A stretch of DNA of 20,135 nt from STC-74 sp043756665 (GTDB lineage Bacteria > Patescibacteriota > Gracilibacteria > BD1-5 > UBA2023), in assembly GCA_043756665.1 (NCBI GenBank), contig JAYUQR010000144.1, positions 1-20,135 on the forward strand, in the 5' to 3' direction. The notes below the pieces were generated by a model. The model searched no databases, had not been told where the DNA came from, and worked only from the letters and a program-made list of their open reading frames with translations. Position numbers and translations under genes: made by a program. Of the stretch, positions 1 to 10,097 are shown piece after piece (within the stretch, counting starts at the first letter, position 1; each line of letters opens with the position of its first letter).

Positions 1-464
1 AGATTGACTCGTTCCCGCTCACCGCTCGAAAGAAAAGACACTGTCCTCTCGAGGAAAGGAGTGATTTCGAAGTATGCGATGAGCTCATCGAGAAAATCCC
101 TCCTATACCGATACCCTCAGAACAGTGCAGGAAAGAGGATATTATCAGTCACCGTATTCTTCTCGAAAAATACTGCATCTGTAAAACAGACTCCGATATG
201 AGCACGATAGGATCATGAGAATCCCGACTCTCGTGTATCGATCACCCGATCTGTATGATATCCTATAGTTCCCTCAGTTGGTAAGATAAGTCCCGAGAGC
301 AGTTTCAGGAATGACGATTTCCCTGATCCAGATGGTCCTATGAGAAGGACCATCTCTCCTTTCGAGAATGCATGCGATACACCAGAAAAGAGTACTCTCG
401 AATCAAAGTGCATTCATATCCCGTGCAATCAAATAAGTGGATCGTGTATTTTCACTTTTGGCAT
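1..464 (-). CDS. FtsE/LolD-like ABC transporter ATPase, partial (C-terminus beyond left edge)
   Basis: This is the nucleotide-binding subunit of an ABC transporter, likely cytoplasmic and paired with a permease outside the window. The visible 154 residues, read with TGA as Gly, hold a Walker A motif GPSGSGKS at residues 43-50, a Q-loop region (about 91-110), and an ABC signature of the form LSSGER at 135-140. Spacing and sequence (IGV.F.D....NTVTDNI) resemble the FtsE/LolD/MacB group. The Q-loop glutamine appears replaced by Thr95 (context CFTDAVFF), which is unusual. The start at 464 is preferred over the ATG at 413 because it keeps the usual N-terminal strands; this stretch contains two TGA codons. 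It lies one base after the stop of the large secreted-protein gene, so the two are almost certainly co-transcribed. The Walker B and H-loop would lie outside the window. Confidence 0.85.
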
Positions 465-465
465 A

Positions 466-3400
466 CTAGCGAGGGATTCAGGGTGGTGGGATCATTGTGT
501 CCTGCACGATAGGTGACACTCCCTGGGCACTCACTGGTACAGGAATGATTCTTCCCATATCGACTGGAGTCACTATTCACTCAGCTGGCACTGCTGGAGG
601 AATCTCACTATTTGGAACCATATTTCTCCTTCTCCTGATAAGCAATAACGTGAGAGAGCCGAGCAAGATAATGAGTCCTATAGCTCAGGAGATGGGGAGA
701 ATCATCGAAGATGATCATCAGCTTCAGAGTATGTCTCCAGTATGATACGCATTCTTGGTATCCTTATCTCGGAATACTCTCAGCTGGAATCCGATCTCAT
801 CGTCTCCCATGTGCACTCAGAATACCATATTTCGCAGGAGTGCCTCGGTTCAACCGAATGCAATGTCGAGCTGGATAATCATATTGATTGCGATGAGGTC
901 ATCGAGGAGAGGAAACTGGAGGAGTGTATCGAGGGAGGCTCCATCTTTCAGTATCGACTGTGGAAAGCTCGGATTGTTCTCTATTTTTTTCCAGGTCTCG
1001 AGAAGAGAACCCGTTAGTACTGTGAGTTTCGCAGAATCGAGCGTCACAGTGAGATCCTGAGCGTCTCCATGGAGACGCAATGCCCCGAGAGAGTGATCGA
1101 TAGACACACCTACCTTCCCGAGTCGCGCATTTCTCTCTTCAGAAGCGATATAGGTTCCGAGGAACTTCATCATCATTGACTGATTCATGTTCAGAGATCG
1201 AGCATATCGAGAAAGTGCATTCATATTTTTCTCATACAGCGCCTTAATTGCAGCACTCGTCGCTATACCATCGAAGAGGATCGAGTAGAATGTCCCTGGG
1301 AGAAGTGTAGAACCATCGACAATCCTTCATTTTGCCGTATCTCATGTGGTTGCAACATCGATGGCTCGTTTGATCGTAGGTCGGTTGAGTCCGAAGATGA
1401 AAAAATCATCGATAAAGGTATAGGCAAAGGTAAGTTTCCCGACAAACGGCATGGAAATACCTTCTGAATAATAGATTTTCTTACCCTGATAATCTTCGAT
1501 GAGTGGTTTCGCGAGAAATCCAGCAACGGTCTTCATCTCTTCAGAGGAACCAAGTTGTTTCACGAGCTTTGTCCTGAGAAGATCGATCAGCTCTTTTCCC
1601 TTCTCTTCTGAAACTACTTGTATCGAGAGCCAGAGATCCACCTTTTCGATATTCCACCCATCGAATATATCTGGATCGACATCCCCGAGGGAAAGGGCAA
1701 ATTCTCACCCAAGATAATCGAGGAGATTTTTCCCATCGAGTATTTCAGTATTGAGTGAACTATACCCTTTCTGGAGTTTTTCATCTCAGGCAATTTTCTG
1801 CTTCATTTTTATGGGATCAAAACCAAAGACGAGAGAGAAGAGTCCTGATCGAATATGTGTGTTCGTAATAAATGAGAGAGAATCCTTCGTCACTCCCTGG
1901 AAGAAATTCTGAAATTCCCGATATGATGTGTCATCAATCAAAGGGATCGGCGTCATGAAAAAATCTACTTCTATCCCATCTCCATACCGATTAATCACTA
2001 TTCCCATAGGATCGAGTGATGCACGCCATGTATCGCGGTATTTGAGAATATTATATTTATAGTCCTCTATCTCCATTCGGGTGATCATCGAGAGATCATA
2101 GCGAGCTTCTGGAAGAGTCTTCATAGACTTCAGGGTACCGATATGCACATTCGAAACGAGTCCATCCTGGAGGGTATAATCAGAAAGGAGAGAACCTGAA
2201 AGTGATGAAAGTCCAAGAGTCGCGAATTCGCCGAGTGACACTGGAACCTTCCCGAAGGCATCGCTATAAGACCAGACGAGTTCCTGGAGCGTCGAGAGTC
2301 GGTGGGAGTCTCGATACTTCCGATAGTGTATGATATAGTTCTCGAGGGTGAGCATCTTCTCGAAGAATGCATCTCCGACAAAGACGAATGCATCACGGAT
2401 GAGTGCTGATTTTTTGGTCCAGACATAGTGAAAATCAGAGGCATTTCGCATACTCTTTTCAAGAGGCAGATCAATGAGTCGTTCGAGGGTATCCTTCGAG
2501 CTCGCGATGAATATCCACCCATCCTTCGATCCGACGACTCGAGCCTTGGCAGTCGGTGAGAGTGCTGCTCGGTCCGCCTCGGAGAGGATAATGATAATAT
2601 CTGGAGCCGTCACATCGAGATTATTCACGACGATCGCCATCTCATGCTGGAGATTTTTCTCGATCTGATCGAAGTTCTGGAGTTCGAAAAATGACTTCAT
2701 GAGACTACGAATACTCTCAGAGGTATCGATCCCAGAAAGGCGCGTAGCTGTATTCGATTTTTGATCGAGGAGCTCTATCAGATTCGCAGGATCTCGAACA
2801 TAGAGTACCATGCTGTCAGCGGGAATATGAGCAAAGATCGACGGGATCACTGGAACCGTTGCACCAGAGAGGAGGGCGACATAATCCTTCCTATCAGTTG
2901 TTCCACTCGAACTCATGCCTTCGCCAATATGACCGATGTAACGAATTTCATAATCATATTCAGATCCTGAACTGGTGTTTTTATACTCAAAATTTTTCTC
3001 AAAATCACCACGTCATTTTGGCATATAATTTTGATTGATTTTATCGATTGTATCAGGATAGTATTCATGATCTGCAAAATATGCACCAAGAGCCGTGGAT
3101 ACGTCTCGAGCATTTGCAATCGCACCAGTACATTCAGACCGTACGGAATAATTGGTACTCGAACTACATGGAATATATCCTGAGCCTCGAGATGAGAGTG
3201 ACATATACACTCCATTTGATACTTCGGTTGGTTTTCTTTCGATCTCTTTCTTTGCCTCTTCGAGGGTGAATGAATCTTTCTTGTACTGAAGCGTATAGGT
3301 GATATTATTCCCGATTTTTGTGAGGGTTTCCTCGTATGAATTCAGTTCCTGTATGAGTCCTTCGATCAGTTTTTTCTCATTATTACTGAGATTGGATCGC

Positions 3401-4431
3401 TGTGAATTCGTTGCGAGAATAGAGAGAGATTTTTTAATCGATACTAGAGTAGGATTTTTGCGAAGATCCCTGATATTTTCGAGGTACGTGAGATAGTTCA
3501 TATTGATTACCTCATCACTGGCATTATTGGAAAACGCTATTCTCTTTTCCTCTATAAGTGTTGATTCGAGTCCATTGAGCATGAATCGATCTGGATAGTT
3601 CTCTACTATTGATGACGTGGATTGAGTTGCAGCACCGATAATAACATATCCTATCTCATCCATGATGGACTGAATCTGTACGGAATTCCTACTGAAATAG
3701 ATACTCTCGTTCATGAGTTCATTTTCGGTCGGGAGATAGATATTCGATATTTCTCCATTGTATGGACACAGTGCGTACGAGTCTGATCACTGATTGGCAT
3801 TCTGACAATTCTGACGCTTGAGATCCTTCACCTTCTGTTCTACCGCTCAGAGCATCGTCGAAGTACTCGCATTTTCGGTGAAGTTGATCCCGAAACTCGC
3901 ATCGAGGAGCTCTCATCCGAGGGAATTTCCAAAATCGAGACTCGTCCAATCTGTCACTGAGTGTCCTTTTGGCACTTTTGAGAGAATATTTTTGCTCCCT
4001 CTATAGCTATTCATACTCTCTGTTACAGAGAAGTCGGTCGTTGAGGTAGAAAAGAGTAGATCAAAAAAGGTTTCATTTCCTCCATAATTCTTCAGAAAAA
4101 TGAGTTTGATCGCCTTCTCGTCGATACTGGTATAGCGATAGGATGGGCAGAGTGTACCGCTTTTGATACAATTGTATTGGTAATTATTCGAGCCTCATGA
4201 GCTCGAGACGAATGTCTCATTGATGATTTCTTTCAGTGATACAAAATCACTTCACTCAGGGTATACTATCTTATCAGTCGAGTCAGAGGAAGTAAATACT
4301 TGTTGATCGGAACCCACTGCCTTACGTGAATCATCTATAGGAGCCAATGCTTCAGCATATGACTCCATGATCATTCATGAGAAATTCTCTATGAGGAGCG
4401 TGAATATGATGAGTGAAGAGAGGATTCGCAT
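466..4431 (-). CDS. Giant secreted protein with C-terminal membrane anchor (1321 aa, function unknown)
   Basis: One uninterrupted code-25 frame runs from the ATG at 4431 to a TAG at 466, with at least 18 in-frame TGA (Gly) codons; under the standard code it would look like several fragments. Residues 1-30 look like a signal peptide (MRILSSLIIFTLL..., then AEALA). A segment at about 436-495 (ALGAYFADHEYYPDTIDKI..Y.PKG, then SEYDYEIRY) resembles the C-terminal half of type II secretion/type IV pseudopilins. Residues from about 506 to 1230 form a large extracytoplasmic region with phrases such as IPADSMVLYVRDP, faintly like DUF3352 proteins. A GGSSS linker precedes a membrane helix at about 1243-1265, then RRRR and a Pro-rich tail of about 56 residues. 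This predicts an exported body with a small cytoplasmic tail. It starts nine bases after the DUF4105 gene ends and finishes one base before the ABC ATPase start. I do not assign a function. Confidence 0.85.
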
Positions 4432-4440
4432 AGAGTAAAG

Positions 4441-5403
4441 TTATCGAATAGGTTTCCGGATCCGAGTAGAGAAATCGAGATCTCCTGAGGCGCTACGTGC
4501 GATTTCATCGATACGGTAGTAGGCACGTGCCTCTGGAAGCGAGAACTTTGTATCGATGAGCCCAGCATCATAGAGGAGCGAATCAGAGTGAGAAGGGAGG
4601 AGAATATAGGAGCCTGCTGAGAGCTTATCAGACCTGAGTGCATTGGCGTGCCTGAGGATGCTCGTCGCACAGTTATTCCAGAGTGTATTATAGAACTCTG
4701 GTTCTTTCGAGAGCTTATCAGAACGTATGAGCATAGATCGGAAGAGTGCTTGTATCATCTTTTTCTCAGTCTTGATCGGGTACATGTAGACCTCATTCTT
4801 TCGAAAATTGGTTCGGAGTTTGATCACATCAGCTTCATCAGCGACGACATATTCGAGTTCGTACTGATTCAGGATCCCAGCAAGTGCACTGAATGACTCA
4901 CCTCGCTCCTTGCGGATTTCTGGTGAGATAGCAACATGCTGACCTCAGGAAAAACTGAAAGTGAGCATCGTATGTGCAGGACCATCGCTATCTGAAAATG
5001 GGGTGATAACATAGTCGACCCGCTCGAGATCTTCGAGATTATACGTAGCATTATAGTATCCTGGAATTGATCCTGTCGAACTCATCCAGAGATGATTGCG
5101 GATATTGCTCACAGTCACGATTTCTCATGACCATGTTATCATAGGAAGGGTTGCATCGGTCTCTTCCCAATCTCTGAGGAGTGATGGTCGCTGTGAGAGC
5201 CACCATGCGAGTCCGATAGTAAGGATCAAGAGGAGTCCGACGAGAACTATTCTCTCGATCCAATACCAGAGAAACTTCAATATACTCCAGAAGATGCAAA
5301 AAATTTTGAGCACCCAAGACAAGAGGCTCTTTCCGAAGCTTCTTTGCACTGGTTGAGTTTCTCAGCTATTCGTATCTATTCGATTAACACGTCGGTAAGC
5401 CAT
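4441..5403 (-). CDS. DUF4105 family membrane-anchored protein (Lnb-type N-terminal domain family)
   Basis: The 320-residue product has a basic N-terminus, a hydrophobic region at about residues 26-70 with a clear membrane helix (RIVLVGLLLILTIGLAWWL), and then an extracytoplasmic domain. That domain carries the hallmark run of DUF4105: NIRNHLW, YNATYNLEDLERVDYVITPF, GPAHTMLTF, EIRKERGESFSAL, QYELEYVVADEADVIKLRTN, EPEFYNTLWNNCATSILRHAN and DFSTRIR. The invariant His (GPAH) and Cys (NNC) are present and could form an active site, but that is speculation. In-frame TGA codons serve as Gly, for example at 5125 and 5362. The ATG at 5403 is the first start after the upstream gene's stop, 33 bases away. 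It belongs to the same minus-strand operon as its neighbours. The family call is strong; the biochemical role is not known to me. Confidence 0.9.
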
Positions 5404-5436
5404 AGAAGAAATAGATCGTAAAGTATAAAAACGCGC

Positions 5437-7449
5437 TTATTCAGATCTCCCTTCCTTAAGATACCCCTTCACTTGTAGAAAGTATGAAAAGAGGAGGATG
5501 AGTCCTCATACCACCATAAGGACAATGATTTTCCGGTTCATATCCATCGCCTCGAGATCATAGAAGGCGATTTTTCCAATCGTGAGGATCAATAGAAGGA
5601 GTCCGAGGAGTTTTTCACTCCTGTACCCAAATCAGAAATGTATCCCCGTCATGAGCATCGATATCGAGAGGACGATCCACCAGAGAGTTGTACCGATTGC
5701 TCGTGGTCCACCAGTGGTGAATTCGACTCCGATATCATTACAGAGAGTGATGATCGCAAAATTCACGAGGAGGAGGAGGGTCGTATATCCGAGAATCACG
5801 AGGAGAAAAGATGGACGATCGACTTTCTCCTCTTTCTGGATACTCCTACTCACAGAGAGTGCGAGAAAATATGTGGTCACTGCAAAGAGTCACTTTATAT
5901 AATCCCAATTCTGGAATATTCCACCCTCCTTCCAGAAGTGTTCATTATCAGCGACATGGGGGATAAAGCTCGATACCAGATATATAAAGCTCGAGAAGAA
6001 TCCGAGTGAGAGCCAAATCGTTCCGGCTCGCATAAGTGTTCATCGAGTTGGATTTTTTGCTCACTGGAAAAAGGCCGAGAGGACCATGACAAAACCAGGA
6101 AAAATAAAAATCGCAAAAGTGAAATCAATATTTTGAAGAATTTTGACCAAAATAATCAAACATGCTATAACTCATGCTATCAATGAGTATACAGCGATAA
6201 ACTTCCTCATCGTGTCAGAAGTTTTGCCCTGAAGGTATACTATAGGCGCGAGAAGTATAGCAGGCATGAGTGATATAACTGCCATTATCGTCGGGTACGG
6301 AACTGTCGAGGAACCCATACCACTATAAATATAGGAAAATGAGAGTATTGCCCCAAAAAATGAGAAGAGAAAAGCCGCAAGAAGACGTTCTCCCTTATTC
6401 CCCTCAAATATGTAGATCCCGGCAAAAATAAGTCCAATGTAGGCAATGAGGAGACTCGCATAGAGGTTGAATTCAGGGAAAAAAGAATTGATCGAGAATA
6501 CCAATGCGATCAGTCATCCTGCATAGGCAGCAACATGCTGATACCGGCTCGATTCGAGGGGTCTGAGGAAATACCATGCAGTGAAGTAGGCTGCTGCAAT
6601 GATGAGAAATGATCCTGCAGTCACAAGATAGGAAAGTCCGATGAGACTCTGTGTATGAAAAAAGAACCAGAGCAGCGGGAGAAGATATCCCGTCGATATC
6701 CATGCCTCTTCCTTCGAAGAGAAGTATCGTGAAGAGAAGGCGATGCTCATGACACTCATAGCGACGAGGAGAGTGAGAAGAATGACAGTGAAGTTACCAC
6801 TCTGGAAGAATCCGAGTCATACTTCTGTGATCTTACTCGTATAGATGAGTTTATGGAGGGTATAGGTACCAAAAAAAAGTCCAAGGAGATTGAGCGGGAT
6901 GAGATCATGGACTGCAATCTCTCTTCCCATGAGAAATATCACGATATTCACTGCAGCAAAGTAGACGAGATACGCATTGAACGAGAGGCTCGATGACCAG
7001 ACATCGTTTTGTCCGATGACAAATGGAGTGAGATAGGCTCAGAGGATACCAAGTGCAAGTATCACCTTCGACTTTCTCAGTGATGAGAAATATGCAACAG
7101 CAAGAGTAAAAATAAATGCCGTAACAAGAGTTGCAACCTCAGGAATATGAGCCGATATAGCGAGATCTGTTGTACGCGAACCATAGAGGAGAGTACCATA
7201 GAGGAGGAGTATACCTCATCCGATGATCACATCGGCAAAATATCTTAATCGTTCAGAAAATGAGAAAGCGGTACCGATTATCACGAGAGAAATAAAAAAT
7301 CATACTCCGAGACGAACCGTCTCACTCATAGATGCCCAGACACTTGTATAGATGAGATAGCCGAGCCCAGTAATAAAGAGAAGTGCTCCGAGAATCGGAA
7401 CAAACTTCGCGATGATCTGATCGATCGTGATTCCATTTGGAGTTTCCAT
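5437..7449 (-). CDS. DUF2339 family polytopic membrane protein
   Basis: The product has 670 residues, almost all in hydrophobic helices separated by short charged loops. The N-terminus (KFVPILGALLFITGLGYLIYTSVW, then a run of alternating helices including YFADVIIGGGILLLYGTLLYG and ILGAYLTPF) matches the DUF2339 group of predicted membrane proteins, whose function is unknown. I count well over a dozen possible membrane segments along its length. The frame contains several in-frame TGA codons (for example 5632, 6172, 6514, 6817), all read as Gly, and closes at a TAA at 5437. It is the first gene of the envelope cluster. Its ATG is preceded at exactly six bases by a TACTAT box, so translation may begin at the transcript's first base. 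Confidence 0.9.
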
Positions 7450-7455
7450 AGTGAT

Positions 7456-7486
7456 ATAGTATGGTTAGACTTTCCCCTGACTTCAA
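7456..7486 (-). promoter_or_regulatory. Candidate promoter of the envelope operon, leaderless type
   Basis: On the minus strand TTGAAG (7481-7486) and TACTAT (7456-7461) are separated by 19 bases, a slightly long spacer. The -10 box ends six bases before the ATG at 7449, which puts the expected transcription start at or next to the A of the start codon. Confidence 0.5.
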
Positions 7487-7578
7487 GAGAAATTAAAGAA
7501 AGAATAACTTATTTGATCAAAAAAACAAGAAATCACAAGAAAAATCTCCTTGACTCTCTCAATATTTATATCGAAGGA

Positions 7579-8184
7579 TTACGAAAATTTATCGATACAG
7601 ACGAAATATTCCTCGAAACTGCGATCTCGACAAGCCTTTGGTTTGAATCGAGAAACTTTTTTGAATGACTCTTTGAGTGGGGCGACGAGGTCATTGATAT
7701 CCTCACCGACAAAGACCTTGAGGACGAGCTTACCTCATTTCTTGAGAAATATTTTTGCTACTGCGAGTATTGCGATATTGAGTTCGACAGACCGATACTG
7801 ATCTACTCCAGTGATACCAGTAGTAGATGGAGCAATGTCGGAAGTGATGAGATCGAATTGTCAGATATCCAGTGTATCGAGATAGGTACGGATTTTTTCG
7901 AACTCGAATATATCTTCCTGCAGGAGATAAACATTCGGAAAACCAAAATTCGGATCGATCTTCTGGATATCGATGCCAACAGTCTTTCCTCACTGGCCGA
8001 TAATTTTTGCGATGACTTGGAGAAAACTTCCTGGTGCACTCGCGATATCGAGTACATTCATATTTTTCTGGATCAGATTATATTTTTCATGGATTTCGAT
8101 GAGTTTGAAGGCGCTCCGCGCTCGATACCCGAGCTTTTTTGCCTTCTCAAAGTACGGATCATGGATGATGAATGGTTTTGGCAT
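7579..8184 (-). CDS. rlmE: RlmE/FtsJ-like 23S rRNA 2'-O-methyltransferase
   Basis: This 201-residue protein is the usual size for RlmE, which methylates the 2'-O of a uridine in the peptidyl-transferase region of 23S rRNA using SAM. Visible features: the N-terminal YFEKAKKLGYRARSAFKL block with the catalytic Lys, the SAM loop VLDIASAPGSFLQV, the acidic SAM ligand region GIDIQKI, the catalytic Asp in TSDIAPSTTG, the catalytic Lys in LVLKVFVGED, and the final catalytic Glu in RSFEEYFV. The K-D-K-E tetrad is therefore complete. A TGA at 7990 supplies the Gly of the IIGQGKTVGIDI strand-loop. The gene ends at a TAA at 7579. It is divergent from the exonuclease gene and separated from it by about 120 bases. 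No Shine-Dalgarno sequence precedes the ATG. Confidence 0.93.
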
Positions 8185-8203
8185 AATTGTAAAGAAATTT
8201 TTT

Positions 8204-8231
8204 TTGACTTACGATCGAATGGCATTATGAT
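8204..8231 (+). promoter_or_regulatory. Candidate promoter of the DEDDh exonuclease gene
   Basis: TTGACT at 8204-8209 and TATGAT at 8226-8231 are spaced by 16 bases on the plus strand. The predicted leader would be about 65 bases before the ATG at 8304. Confidence 0.5.
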
Positions 8232-8303
8232 GATCTATCACTTTTTCTCTCCTAGAGAGTAGTAACTGATGACAAAAAAGCAAATAATTCTCACTACTTA
8301 TCC

Positions 8304-8903
8304 ATGGCGGAATCAAATCCTGGAACATACCTCGTACTTGATCTCGAAATGACAGGACTCAATCCATTCGAACACGGCGTGATCGAGGTCGGAGCGGTCG
8401 TCCTGAACGATATCTTCGATATCATAGGAGAGTTCTATATGGACCTCTGTCCTCCTGATAATATCCTCATCGATCCGAAATCTCTCGAATATAATGGATT
8501 CACGCTCGATCGGATCGCCGTCGGAAAATCCTATGAGGAATTCTGTGATTATTGGGATGCTTTCCTGAAGACATACTTTTCAGGAGAGAGAAAGCCTATT
8601 ATGGTGGGACAATTCATTGCAGCGGATATCGCATTTCTCGGAAGTATCTTCCATAACTCGAGACGCAGTAGCCTCTATGAGAAGCTCGGAAATGATATCA
8701 TCGATACCAAGTCGATTGCCAATCAGGCAAATTCCATAGCGAGGTATAATAAGATGACTCTCCCTTTCCAGAGTACGAGCCTCTCAAAACCAGGATGAAT
8801 CGCAACCGTACTCCACCTCACTCCCTACAGTGCCCATACAGCGAAGGGAGATATCATGGCGACACGAGAAGCACTGATGAAGTTCTTGAAGTTTAAGAAG
8901 TAG
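8304..8903 (+). CDS. DEDDh 3'-5' exonuclease (oligoribonuclease / RNase T / DnaQ-like)
   Basis: The 199-residue protein has the RNase H-like exonuclease fold signatures: Asp13 and Glu15 in VLDLEMTGLN, Asp108 in IAADIAFLG, and His178 plus Asp183 in SAHTAKGD near the C-terminus. These are the metal-binding DEDD residues and the general-base His. The opening DLEMTG matches oligoribonuclease, which degrades very short RNAs, but the rest is equally close to RNase T or DnaQ epsilon-type proteins, so I leave the symbol blank. A TGA at 8796-8798 encodes Gly165; treating it as a stop would remove His178 and Asp183 and so destroy the active site. The gene ends at TAG 8901-8903. It is likely monocistronic, with its own promoter. 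Confidence 0.85.
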
Positions 8904-8966
8904 AGAAACTGACTCTTATATACAAGATTTATAATAATCGAAAGTATTCTAACATTTTCTTAAAGA

Positions 8967-9311
8967 ATGACTGAGTTAGCAAGACAAGCAATATCTCATC
9001 CAACTTACTTTCAAACGACATGTCGAAATGCAATCACAGCTTGGCAGTACACTGACAAAACTGCTGAAATACAAGTTGCAAATGTGCTATCATTCAAAGA
9101 TTATTTTGAATACGTTTTGCAGAAGTGAACTGAAACTAAAGTTATTCGTATACTTGAAGAAAAAGGTGATAAAATAATATTTCGAGTTGTCAGTGTAGAC
9201 GGCGCAGAGTGAAATTATGGGAAAAAGGAATTGACGGTAAAAAAACTTGAAGTTTTAATTAGAAGTGGGATAATCCGAATTATTGGAACAAAAACAATCA
9301 ACGAAGGCTAG
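8967..9311 (+). CDS. Small protein of unknown function (114 aa)
   Basis: A code-25 frame runs from ATG 8967 to TAG 9309-9311 with two in-frame TGA codons (QKGTET and AEGNYG). The product is soluble and charged, with no signal peptide, and with Lys- and Ile-rich beta-type segments (KVIRILEEKGDKIIFRVVSV; KKELTVKKLEVLIRSGIIRI). I do not recognise the family. Its base composition is visibly more AT-rich than its neighbours, and it lacks the many CTC/GAT/CGA-type codons of the flanking genes, which hints at a different origin. A TATAAT-like sequence lies about 30 bases upstream. The frame is open and closes at a proper stop, but without a homologue this is moderately confident. Confidence 0.6.
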
Positions 9312-9354
9312 TGGAATATATCTAGTGTACAAATCTAATTAAGACCAATACTTT

Positions 9355-9418
9355 GTCATTCCGGGTGAAGTCCCGGAATCTAGTTCCTTTTTTAGATTCC
9401 TGCATTCGCAGGAATGAC
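9355..9418. repeat. Palindromic dispersed repeat element (copy A)
   Basis: Outer inverted arms GTCATTCC/GGAATGAC enclose two smaller hairpins: TTCCGGG/CCCGGAA and ATTCCTGC/GCAGGAAT, with GGAATCTAG facing TAGATTCC across the middle. A related element with the same arms lies inside uvrC at 17651-17726. It has the layout of a small non-autonomous mobile or REP-type element. Confidence 0.7.
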
Positions 9419-9452
9419 AGTAAACATACCTTATTCAGGTAAAAATATATAT

Positions 9453-9490
9453 AAAAAACTCCCCTTTCATTACTGAATGGGGAGTTTTTT
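9453..9490. terminator. Bidirectional rho-independent terminator downstream of rplL
   Basis: A stem AAAAACTCCCC/GGGGAGTTTTT closes over a short loop, with a T-run on either strand. On the minus strand it follows the rplL stop by about 80 bases; on the plus strand it follows the small gene ending at 9311. Confidence 0.85.
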
Positions 9491-9567
9491 AGAGGAATAG
9501 ATCCTTCTCTTCGCTCAGGATAACATTTTTCTTCGCCAATCGCACAAAGTACTCTTGGAGAAAGATG

Positions 9568-9945
9568 TTATTTCAGTTCGACTGTAGCACCAGCATCTTC
9601 GAGTTGCTTCTTTACCTTCTCAGCCTCATCCTTCTTGATACCCTTCTTGATGTCCCCTCCATTGTCTGCGAGAGCCTTTGCCTCAGCGAGACCGAGACCA
9701 GTGATTTCACGGATAACCTTGATAACTGCGATCTTTTGTCCACCTGCAGAGGTCATGACGACATCGAAGGCCGACTTTTCTTCATCAGCGGCAGCAGCAC
9801 CACCAGTGGCAGCAGCAGCTACAGGAGCAGCAGCGGATACTCCGAACTTCTCCTCCATAGCGGAGACGAGGTCAGCGAGTTCTACGATCGTAAGTCCTTC
9901 GACGAGTTCGAGGATCTTTTCACCATTCTTTGAGAGGTCAGCCAT
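9568..9945 (-). CDS. rplL: 50S ribosomal protein L7/L12
   Basis: The 125-residue protein forms the flexible ribosomal stalk dimers that recruit translation factors. It shows the N-terminal dimerisation helices (EKILELVEGLTIVELADLVSAMEEKFGV), an Ala/Gly-rich hinge (about residues 38-54), and the C-terminal domain with FDVVM, KIAVIKVIREITGLGLAEAK and ALADNGGDIKKGI, matching the family end to end. The start at 9945 (MADLSKNG) is chosen over an upstream in-frame ATG because the preceding 15 codons are AT-rich and not family-like. It follows rplJ by about 150 bases, in which a repeat element has been placed, and is followed by a strong terminator. None of its 13 Gly codons is TGA. Confidence 0.97.
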   Translation of the reverse strand: MADLSKNGEKILELVEGLTIVELADLVSAMEEKFGVSAAAPVAAAATGGAAAADEEKSAFDVVMTSAGGQKIAVIKVIREITGLGLAEAKALADNGGDIKKGIKKDEAEKVKKQLEDAGATVELK

Positions 9946-10046
9946 AATAGAAAAAATAATAAAATAAATATACTTGATCGAGATTTTCACCTCGCACCTA
10001 TCCCAATCAAGGAACAGGATGTGAAACGGAAATCAGTTTTGTTTTT

Positions 10047-10090
10047 GTCATTTCGAGCAGTACGAACAGAGTGAGTGCAGTCGAGATGAC
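10047..10090. repeat. Palindromic repeat between rplJ and rplL
   Basis: GTCATTTCGA at one end faces TCGAGATGAC at the other, with imperfect pairing between. It differs in sequence from the GTCATTCC element, so it is probably a second family. It sits in the 152-base gap between two co-transcribed ribosomal genes and would form a stem in their mRNA. Confidence 0.6.
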
Positions 10091-10097
10091 AGAACCA

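Noticed and set aside
850..2916. Apparent row of separate genes or a decayed pseudogene on the minus strand
   Set aside because: All pieces share one frame and are separated only by TGA, which is glycine in this organism; they form part of a single gene ending at 466.
7487..7578. Possible gene or RNA in the gap between the DUF2339 gene and rlmE
   Set aside because: Only short A-rich sequence is seen, with no hairpin, promoter pair or open frame of note.
9568..9990. Longer rplL beginning at an upstream in-frame ATG (9990)
   Set aside because: The extra 15 residues are AT-driven and absent from L7/L12; MADLSKNG is the usual beginning.
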